From positions 52,848,108 through 52,912,107 of the forward strand of contig OX393577.1 in the NCBI GenBank assembly GCA_947652605.1: a stretch of DNA of 64,000 nucleotides, in the 5' to 3' direction. This DNA is from Elmis aenea. Taxonomy: Eukaryota > Arthropoda > Insecta > Coleoptera > Elmidae. The position numbers and the translations under genes were made by a program. The notes beneath the pieces are model-generated. The model saw only the letters and a list, made by a program, of their open reading frames with translations. It was not told the origin of the DNA and made no database searches. Positions 55,882 to 64,000 of the stretch are shown one piece after another. The first letter of the stretch is position 1. Every line of letters begins with the position of its first letter.

Positions 55882-56295
55882 TATATATTTATTAGGACAA
55901 ACGTGCATAATTTATACGATAATAAATCCAGAACACAAAAATAAATGTTAAAATCAAACAAAAACTATCACCGTTGTAATTGTTTAGGTATCTGCTCTTT
56001 GTTTTTAAAATACTAAAGCACTAAAAAGCTTTTACCAAAGCAAATTATTATGATAAATTCTGACTTTTAATGCAGGTCAAAAATACCAGTTTTTGTATTA
56101 TGTTTATAACTTTTTATTCGCTTATTGGTTTTTGCAATATCTGGCTTTAACTGCAATCCAAAGCTATTGTTCAGCATTTCAAAATTATTACTCACTGAAT
56201 CTAAACAAAAATTAAATAAATTCTAATTGTAACAGGGCCAGCGGTTTGTAAAAAACACAAATAAAAGTAACTTGAATATTATTTCATCAGTTTGT

Positions 56296-56520
56296 CAGCA
56301 TACTTCGTATTCCCCAGACCTGGCGTCGTCTGATTATCATCTTTTCCGCTCATTTTAGAACGCTCTTCGTGGGATCACAATCAATGAAGAGTTGCAAAAC
56401 TGGCTCGGAAATTGGTTTAATTTAAAATATCAGGCTTTTTAGTGATGTGAAATCAAAAAATTGCCGGATCGCTGGATGGAACTGTTTAATGAAGAATACA
56501 TTAGGTACTGCAAAGGTGTC
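56296..56520 (+). pseudogene. Mariner transposase C-terminal relic
   Basis: The plus-strand translation reads QHTSYSPDLASSDYHLFRSF, stop, NALRGITINEELQNWLGNWF and KKLPDRWMELFNEEYI. This is the end of a mariner transposase (HPPYSPDLAPSDYHLFRSLqnsL.g..f.s.e..k..l..fF..k....w..GI.kLPeRWqkvve..GeYi). The third catalytic Asp (SDYHLF) is kept but two stops and a frameshift break it. No element ends are seen. Confidence 0.85.
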
Positions 56521-56811
56521 TCTTACTTCAAAATCTGCAGTTGTACAATTTCCGCCTTCTCTCGGTAAATTTCTTTAATTTTCTGTAATAACTTGACCGT
56601 TGGCAGAGGTCAATTAATTACTTCCCTGGCGTACAGGATGATGCAGAATACAACTGCTACAATTACTTATGCAACGTGTTGAAAATTTAATTTTAATCTT
56701 CTATTGTAGATCTAAATTTTTGTGTTAATTTTGTGATTTCCATTTATCATTAGACATCCTAGGACATTAATAAAACTTCGTTTCATTAGCTACTTAACAT
56801 TTTTAAATATA

Positions 56812-57534
56812 CAGGGTGACTTGTGGGAAACGGACGTTTTTTGCGTTTTTTGAATGAACAGAACTCAGTTGATTTTCAAGTTTTTTTTTTGTTTTTTTTT
56901 TGCAAAGTGAAGAATAACATCTGCCATTTGATATAACAAAGTCAAGTATCCTCTTGAACGAAAATTTGTTTTTAATCATGTATACAAATGAATGTACAGA
57001 ACTCGGTTGATTTTCAACAAAAAGCAAACTTATTTATTACAAATTGAGAAACAACATATGCTATTTGATTTACCATTATTATTTAGTTATGGAAAATTAT
57101 AACCATCAGGTGGCGGCCACCCTCCTGAATGCAAGTTTCAAGTCTCTGCCTGAAGTCATTCATGTCTCGGTTTATCAGCTGTGCGTCAATTAAATGCGTC
57201 TCTTCTGTAATGGCATCTTTCAACTCCAATAGTGTACGCGGTTTGTGGGCAAAAATACGTTCTTTTAAGTGCCCCCAAAAAAAAAAGTTACAGTCTGGTG
57301 ATCTTGGGGGCCACGGCAAGTCACCGAAACGCGAAATGACGCGGGCAGGGAACGTGTTTCTAACAACTTCCATGGATGCGTTTGCAGTATGCTTTTCGTT
57401 CAAGAGGATACTTGACTTTGTTATAGCAAATGGCAAATTTTATTCTTCATTCTGCAAAAAAAAGAAAAAAAAACCTTGAAAATCAACCGAGTTCTGTTCA
57501 TTCAAAAAACGTCCATTTCCCACAAGTCACCATG
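56812..57534 (-). mobile_element. TA-flanked foldback element with a transposase remnant
   Basis: The ends CAGGGTGACTTGTGGGAAAC and (right) TTCCCACAAGTCACCATG are inverted, and arms pair over roughly 120 bp (ACTCAGTTGATTTTCAAG against CTTGAAAATCAACCGAGT). TA borders both sides (56810-56811, 57535-57536). The interior carries a minus-strand transposase piece (57083-57370). Confidence 0.88.
57083..57436 (-). pseudogene. Tc1/mariner-like transposase C-terminus
   Basis: The 117-codon minus-strand frame begins inside the right terminal repeat (MPFAITKSSILLNEKHTANA), so its start is artefactual. From about residue 28 it reads FPARVISRFGDLPWPPRSPD, CNFFFWGHLKERIFAHKPRT, LLELKDAITEETHLIDAQLI and ends RLETCIQEGGRHLMVIIFHN, the last quarter of the transposase type with FP.R.I.r.G...WPPRSPDLtP.DFFLWG. 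The third catalytic Asp should sit in the (L-T-P-x-D)FFLWG block; here the segment SPDCNFFFWG is shortened and the Asp is missing. The first two Asp regions are deleted. Confidence 0.87.
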
Positions 57535-57536
57535 TA

Positions 57537-59275
57537 CATTGTTAATTTAAATACAATACGCTGTATATTATCATGTTTTCTTTTATATAATAAAATTTGT
57601 AATTAAAACACTTTAAGCTTGTCCTGTATCTAAAATTATAATAGTATTGTTTGAGTTATAATGGATTTAATAATTTATAAGCAAAATTGGTGGAGGTGCC
57701 GGGTATTTAACTGAAATAGAATTAATTAATTATTATTTCTGTTGTTAAGGCAGATACAAATAGTTTTAAAACAAAACTTGTTTGCATAGATAAACTTCAC
57801 ATATCAAAATTATTTTTAAATAAAACGAGCGGTTAGTTTCCAAAATTCAATATGCAACATTGTTATTTTAAACAGAACACTCCGTATATTTTTTCTTGTA
57901 GATAATTCAGTTGCCTTTAAAAAACGTTAAGTATGTTCTATACCAAAAATTAATATTAATCGAATTATTGTAACATTTGTTCGAATGTAAAAGTTGTTTG
58001 GTATCACGACTTGCACAATCCTGCATATATGCCGATTAAGACGCCCGCCCTGTATAAATAAATCAAAAATTACATACTGTCAGGCTCGTATTTATTAGTA
58101 GGAGTGCAATACAAGATATTGCCAGTCTGTTTCAAGTCACTCTGCATAACGTATGTATTATACTGCTCACATAAAAAAGTAAGATTAGCATAATTGTATG
58201 CTTAATATAAATCAAGTAAGTACATTTTTAAATATTTGAATCCGAATTACCTGAAACCCAAATTAAGTTTTTATTTACAATTCAAGCCGCAGTAATTTTC
58301 ACCCTCGGCAAAACGAAAACAAAAGAATTAACACAAAAGTCTCCAAACGCCGAATTTTAGTTATTTACCGTTTAGTTTTATATATTTCCCAACACTTGTT
58401 ATTTGCAGTAGAAGTTATAGAGGTTTTAGGTATATCCGCTTACAAATTCAATTAATATTCGGCTAGGGACGTAAAGTTTACACATCGCAGCAACCCTCGA
58501 AACAAAAGAAACACAAATAAACAAAACTGCGTAACTAGACATAAAAAATGGGTCAACATATATTTGCCGCTGTAACTTGGCCATTACAAAAAAAGAAATA
58601 AAAAGGTTTTTTACATCTAGTAGCACGGTCTAACGAAGTGGAACATTTTGTTTTGTAAACAAATGACAATTTTTGCCCGCATATGTTAACATTTTTCATA
58701 ATAAACAAGTTTCCTGATACTTTTTTACCGGTTTTAATTAACTGTTAGCAGATTTTGTTACTCAGAAACGACATAAAATCAATGAGCTGCACGACATAAA
58801 ATTGCAAAAGTTCGGTAAACAACTCTAGAAAATTTTGCTGAAACCTTAAGGAAATTTAATTACCAATCCGCCTAAAAATAATGAGTGCAAATATTATAAA
58901 TGTTTAAATACAAACACGACCGTGTTTACTGTTTACACCGTTAAAGAGGGTTTGCTTTTCTGAATATCCGGTTTGTAACATTTCCTGTACATTATCTCTA
59001 CTAAGTTAAAGCTTATTAAACGTTATTGAAGTAAATAATATTAAATCTGGTAGCAAGGGAACAACAATGTCTTTAAAATGTGCAAATTTATCTTTACCGT
59101 TTAGTACAAAAAAAATTACTGTCTATATCGAAAAGTTAGTTCAATTTCTGTTGGTCTTCAGTTATGAAATATTTTGTTTAACAACATGTAAAACAAACAA
59201 CGCTAATAAAACAAAATTTCAAAATTGTTGATACATCTTAACGTCATCAACTGTAAACTGTGACGAACCCTGTTG
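57537..59275. other. AT-rich DNA, no gene seen
   Basis: Contains a copy of the CACCCTGTATA-headed unit at about 57868-57990 and a CGCCCTGTATA near 58045; otherwise nothing recognisable. Confidence 0.4.
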
Positions 59276-59277
59276 TA

Positions 59278-60493
59278 CAGGGTGATTCAAATTCGATGAG
59301 ATTACATGGGTATCTCGCTTAATATTCAAGATAGAGAAACGGTTAAATTACTAAAAATGTGCATTTTTTGAGATAAACTCAGAACCCTTTTCAAAAACAT
59401 TCTATCGTTTCCGGTTTTTGAATTATTGGAATAAGTGTTTTTTTTTTGTCATATTTATATTGTGTCATATCTCCGTTATTATTGTAAATATCAAAATAAT
59501 GTAAGGAGATTATTTTTATGTAAAATTCTATTATACTAAAAAAAAAAATTACGCTCGCCGTTAAAAAGTTTAAATATTAACTATTTTTTTATGGAAGCTA
59601 TAGTTGGCTATGACCTATTTAAATTCCCTATTGTTTTCTTATTACAAATATATAAGGGATGACGTATTTATTTTCAATAATACGCAAGTTACGAAGGACA
59701 ATTAGTTTGCTTTTTAAAAAAAAAAAAATCGGGCTGTTAAAACAAAAAAAAAAACAAGGTGTAAAAGCTTTTAACACGCACGTGGTACAAGTTACGAAGG
59801 TTTTCTAATTTGTTGTTGAGATAAACATTATAAATATTTGAACACAAAATGAACAGCAATAATGTACATAGTATATTGTTGTTTATTTTATGTTCAGATA
59901 TTTCTGATGTTTATCTTAACATCAAATTAAAAAACCTTTGTAACTTGTATCACACGAGTGTTAAAAGGTTTTGTACCTTGTTTTTTTTTTCTGTTTTGGC
60001 AGCCTACTATGATTTTCTTTTAAAAAAAATTAAAAAATTAAAAAAAAACTCTCGTAACTTGCGTATCTATTATTAATAATTAATACATCAACCCTTATAT
60101 ATTTGAAATAAGAAAAAAATAAGTAATTTAAAAAGGTCACAGCCAACTACAGCTTTTATTTAAAAAAAGGTAAGTTCCATGTCATAACTCTTTAACGGCG
60201 AGGGAATTTTTTTTTTTTTTTTAGTATAACCGAAATTTACATAAAAATATCGAAAAATAACCTTCATAATTTTTTCCAAAATCTACAACAATAACGGAGA
60301 TAAAACACATTATAAATATGACAAAAAAAACACTTTTATTCCAATAACTCAAAAACTGGAAACGATAGAATATTTTTGGAAAAGGTTCTGAGTTTATCTC
60401 AAAAAACTGCATATTTTTGATGCGTTAACCGTTTCTCTATCTCAAATATTAAGCGAGATACCCATATAATCCCATCGAATTTGGCCCACCCTC
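59278..60493. mobile_element. Long inverted-repeat TA-element, 1216 bp
   Basis: The left arm CAGGGTGATTCAAATTCGAT, GGGTATCTCGCTTAATATT, ACTCAGAACCCTTTTC is mirrored by GAAAAGGTTCTGAGTTTAT, AATATTAAGCGAGATACCCA, CATCGAATTTGGCCCACCCT. TA borders both sides (59276-59277, 60494-60495). The arms extend close to the centre, including TAGTTGGCTATGACC against GTCACAGCCAACTA. Part of one arm is shared with the centre of the element at 21093-22032. No transposase. Confidence 0.9.
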
Positions 60494-60495
60494 TA

Positions 60496-61085
60496 CGTTG
60501 GCCGCAATGTTGGTAAAGAGTACTTATTCCTATTATATTTATTATTGTTAATGTTGTCTCGTGATCATCTTTATAAGGCGGTTGGATCCTCAAACGTTAC
60601 TTAACGTACCTACTACCTAATACACAGGTCTAAATAGATGATAGATCTATTATTACATAGTTCTCGGTGGTTAGTTCTCAACTACCTTAGCCCGACGGTC
60701 CTAAGATTTTAGTCGCTGTTGTTATCCCTTTTTATTGTAGCTGAATCCTTGTCATTCTTTCCTTCACATTTGGGTACGAGTAGTGTGTTCTTATCATGTA
60801 CAAATTTATCAACAAATCGTTTGTTGATGTAGATTGTAGACGATCCAAACACAGACGTACTCCATGTTATGGCAGTAATATTTTAACGTTAATGTGTTTA
60901 ACTAAAGTTGAAAGTCATAACTTGACCCTTTTGAAGTGTTGTATGTTTTAGTAAATGATGCATCAGTATTTGAGTCATGTTATTCATTTAAAAGTAAAAA
61001 AAAAATATCACTGAATAAAAATAAAACTAATTGATTTCGTTACAGAGGAAATGTCTTTAGGCCAAAAATAGACGTGTCAGTGTTG
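60496..61085. other. AT-rich DNA, no gene seen
   Basis: No supported feature. Confidence 0.4.
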
Positions 61086-61089
61086 GAAA

Positions 61090-61290
61090 GAAAAAATACA
61101 TCAAAGCCGTTCTCACAAGCCAGGATTCATCATCGCTAGCACAACATATACGAACTGACATTTTTAACACCCGAGTCCTGGCTATACCTGAGTTTCTGTT
61201 GCCAAGGATCATCAGAGAGGTTGCAGAGATCTAAAAGCGCCTGATTGCTTAGAATCTTGATCATGACAGAGTTATCCGCAGTGGGAAGAT
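61090..61290 (+). pseudogene. Possible retroelement C-terminal scrap
   Basis: One plus-strand frame reads NTRVLAIPEFLLPRIIREVA, EI, stop, KRLIA, stop, NLDHDRVIRSG. The block RIIREVAEI..RLIA.NlD.d resembles the RiiREAiEI.KhP.N.NRe.G conserved near the C-terminus of some arthropod retroelement proteins (Penelope-like among them). Two stops in 60 codons show it is a relic. The assignment is weak. Confidence 0.35.
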
Positions 61291-61329
61291 TTATTATAAT
61301 TAAAAACAGTTACTACCATCGACCTCGCC

Positions 61330-62068
61330 AATAAATATTGTTTTTTTTTTCTCTTAACCTATTAAGCAAAATAGGTTTATTTATTTAAACTTAAATTCTA
61401 ACTTTTGTGATACTGTTTGTATGTATGAGTAAGAACATTTTTAATTTTTAAGAGCTTTACTGTCATTTTTGACAATATCGGACAAATGTAGTTTACAGCT
61501 TGATTTTTTGCCAATGATAAACTGTAGTTATGTATGATTTTAAACAATATTGCTAAATTGACATAATTTGTAAGACATGCATAAAAATCTTTTGGTATTA
61601 CTTTAAAATCCATGAGCACCTTTGACCAAGATAATTTTTAATATCACTGTACAAAAAATCGGTGATTGATTGGGACCGGGCATTAAAAATATATGAAGAA
61701 AGAATAAGGGTATTGATCTGAAATTTTGATTATGACCATAATGGCATATAATCTGTTTAATGAAAATATTTTCAAGATGGCAACACTTCCGGAAATACCG
61801 GAAGTTGACGTCTACTTTCTTATTTCAAATACAATGGTCTATTTTTTATTGCATTTTTGGATTTAACACGTTATTTTAGAAGGACTTTTGATAGCATTCC
61901 CTATACCTAAGTGCAGTCGTTTTTTAGATTTTTGGACTTTTTTGATTTTCATCGTGATGCTTAATATTATCTACCGCCACCATTTTTGAAGAGAAAACGC
62001 TTAAATTTAGACTATGCATAGAAGAAACCTTATAGTACATCCTGGAATTTCTGCAATCGATGCATTAT
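61330..62068. other. AT-rich DNA, no gene seen
   Basis: No supported feature. Confidence 0.4.
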
Positions 62069-62071
62069 TTA

Positions 62072-62240
62072 CAGGGTGTCCAAAATTTAATATTCTTTTA
62101 ACACAACTTTAGACCACTAAAACTCGTTTTTTTCAAATGCAATGCCCAATTTTTTTTCCTTTTCTAATGCAAAATTAAATTCTGCATCAATCTGTATTAG
62201 CGTTTCCTGTAAATCTGTACTGACTGCTAATAAAATGGAA
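62072..62240. repeat. Solo CAGGGTGT-type element end
   Basis: TTTACAGGGTGTCCAAAATTTAAT looks like the left end of a TA-element. It continues with AATGCAAAATTAAATTCTGC, which is similar to the unit at 48135-48155. No right end was found. Confidence 0.45.
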
Positions 62241-63590
62241 AAGATGTACTCGTTTGAGTCTGTTTGGAGAAGTAAATAATTAATAAAACATTATTCACTA
62301 AATTAATAAAGGATTACCATTTAAAAAAGCAACGTTTGGTGTTTATGTTAGGTGGCTACAGTTTTCAGCAAAGATTTTTTTTTTAATTGTAACACTATCT
62401 GGTCTTTCGTTATCTTGTTGCAATTTAACCACAATTGTGGTCACAATTTTTATTAGCTATCGCTCACTTCAGACAATCAATTTGACTGCACTATAATTCA
62501 TACCTCTCACGATAATTAATTGTATTTGTAAATAGACGCTAGCAATTTTTCAACCGCGCGTAACACAGTTTTACTTTTAATGTGACAAACCTTAATGCAT
62601 AATATAGATAAAAACAAATTTATAGAGCATTTTATTGCGCATAACTTCGAGCAATAAATTACGTTTCCGCCAAGGATCTTTTTTGATACATAAAGCTATG
62701 GTTATATCGCATTATCACCGGAGGACAATATAAAACTTAAATGTTTCGAAGCATTTATGAAATCCAAGCATAAACCAGATTTTTGCTATCAACTCGTCTT
62801 AGTATAAAGATAATTTAAACAGGATATTACTTTTCACTGTTTTATATACTTTCCTCCGATAAATTAAGCAGAGAATTGCACGGGTTTTATGAATGGTTAT
62901 TGACAAAGTTTTTAGTGTAGAAAGCGTAGGTCTGTGAGGAAAATTATTTTATGTTATATTTGTAAACTTTGGAGCTCCGACAAGAGATTAACTTAAATAT
63001 TTAATAATCAAAAGTATAATACACGGGATGTACGATTCATCATGAAGAAAACGAAAATCTTAAGAACCGTGCGAAACTAAAGGATTTAATTGTTTATTTC
63101 TTGTCTGCTTTAAAGCTAAAGGATAATTGTTAAGTTTATTAGTAAAAATATATTTTACTTATGGTTGTTATGTTTTAAAGTTTATAGAAAGTTGTTTATT
63201 TAAAATAGGCATTTACTTGAAAAAATATATACTTTATTTACTGTAGAATGTAGACTTAATTAAAAATAATAACACTACTCCTACTACTATACTTTATTTA
63301 TAAAATAAATGCTTCAAAAACGAAATCCGTGAATTTGGTTTAATTTAAAAAAAGAATTGCCAACTGTCACGACCGATTCACGATCACGATACGTGCAAAG
63401 AAGCAATTTTAAATATGTAGTGGGGGCTTTCAGAAACAATGTCACTGTCAACAAAACTTATTTTTTACAGTGAAAATAGCCGACGAATTTTGAGTACATG
63501 AATATACCATCATTTTTCTTTCACCTTATAAAATCTTCCGTCATTTTTGACGGGTTATACCACCATTTTCTAGTATGTAAATAAAATTCG
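62240..63590. other. AT-rich DNA, no gene seen
   Basis: No supported feature. Confidence 0.4.
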
Positions 63591-63596
63591 CAAAAG

Positions 63597-63685
63597 TCTC
63601 GAAGTCCCGGGAATTCCCAGGACTTTGATAAAAAAAGTCTCGAGTCCCGGGACTTTAAAAATTGTCGAGACTCAGAATCCCTAGT
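63597..63685. repeat. CCCGGGA-rich element end, inverted copy
   Basis: AGTCCCGGGAATTCCCAGGA and GAGTCCCGGGACTTT end at GTCGAGACTCAGAATCCCTA, the inverted counterpart of 55139-55258. It abuts the copy of the 47.5 kb repeat exactly at GTACATACGCCG. Confidence 0.65.
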
Positions 63686-63855
63686 ACATACGCCGTCATC
63701 TGTCAGTGACAGAATGTCACGTAGTTTCTAACCTATAATTTTGAAAATTACTAAAAATTTAAATTGTTTTTAATTCGATCGCACAAAAAATGTAATATGC
63801 ACCTCGGCCAAAACGTACTTTTTGGCCTTGATACATAAATAACTATTACGTTAAA
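63685..63855. repeat. Inverted, hairpin-less copy of the 47.5 kb repeat
   Basis: GTACATACGCCGTCATCTGT ... ACCTATAATTTTGAAAATTA ... TCGATCGCACAAAAAATG ... ACCTCGGCCAAAACGTACT ... GGCCTTGATACATAAATAAC is the reverse complement of 47495-47738, lacking about 85 bp of hairpin 1. Confidence 0.85.
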
Positions 63856-63936
63856 CAAATAAGCTTTATTTTTGCTAGTGATATAAACTCAATTTTAAAA
63901 TGAAATTAATATCTATGAGCTATCTTCAGTTAGAGA

Positions 63937-64000
63937 CAGGGTTGGCCTGATTTAAATCAATTGATTTAAATCACGATTTAAATCATGATTTAAATCAGCT
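63937..64000. mobile_element. Left end of an element with GATTTAAATC repeats, cut by the window
   Basis: CAGGGTTGGCCTGATTTAAA starts a tandem of palindromic TGATTTAAATCA units (four in about 50 bp) that runs off the window. CAGGG ends with palindromic subterminal repeats suggest a hAT-like element; the right end and target duplication are not visible. Confidence 0.5.

Noticed and set aside
1..64000. Long terminal repeat retrotransposon or endogenous virus genes
   Set aside because: No gag, protease, integrase, envelope or paired direct LTRs were recognised anywhere; all reverse-transcriptase pieces are of the non-LTR type.

Overview
The window is nuclear DNA from an insect-like arthropod. 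It is strongly AT-rich, has no operon-like coding, and no complete host gene can be supported. The support comes from transposon families typical of arthropods (mariner, DD41D-like Tc1/mariner, hAT, PIF/Harbinger, Jockey- and RTE-like LINEs, a tRNA-derived SINE). A nuclear copy of mitochondrial DNA keeps the ancestral arthropod order rrnL-trnV-rrnS. A beetle is a reasonable guess from the many long-inverted-repeat elements ending CAGGGTG, but this is inference.

Layout. 0-10 kb: an interspersed repeat (410-690), a hAT MITE (1974-2330), an RTE-like reverse transcriptase fossil with a hAT element beside it (4138-5868), and a mariner with perfect ends but a broken transposase (5993-7264). 10-25 kb: a palindromic repeat with a nested insertion (10525-11986), a hAT element (16358-17497), several long inverted-repeat elements, and an unusual element whose ends are built of TTGCTCGAAAA-like units (21093-22032). 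25-33 kb: a large inverted structure (25211-32798) enclosing a hAT element, which itself holds a DD41D-like transposon and another TA-flanked element. Beside that hAT lie a mitochondrial insertion (about 29919-30692) and the 3' end of an RTE-like LINE. 33-40 kb: an 1118 bp foldback element, a hAT element keeping only the dimerisation domain, and a decayed Tc1/mariner transposase. 41-47 kb: a second copy of the palindromic repeat inside an inverted repeat, then a three-level nest (mariner, hAT, TA-element). 47-54 kb: GC-richer hairpins, a head-to-head pair of tRNA-derived SINEs, and an old hAT containing two LINE fragments and an internally deleted Harbinger with MADF and transposase starts. 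55-64 kb: more TA-flanked foldback elements, mariner and Tc1-like fossils, and a GATTTAAATC-rich terminus running off the end.

How it fits together: this is a record of nested insertion. Target-site duplications (8 bp for hAT, TA for Tc1/mariner, 11 bp for one LINE) fix many boundaries, and paralogous copies within the window give natural empty sites for three insertions. Every transposase or reverse transcriptase seen is truncated, frameshifted or lacks a catalytic residue, so any movement would need enzymes supplied from elsewhere.
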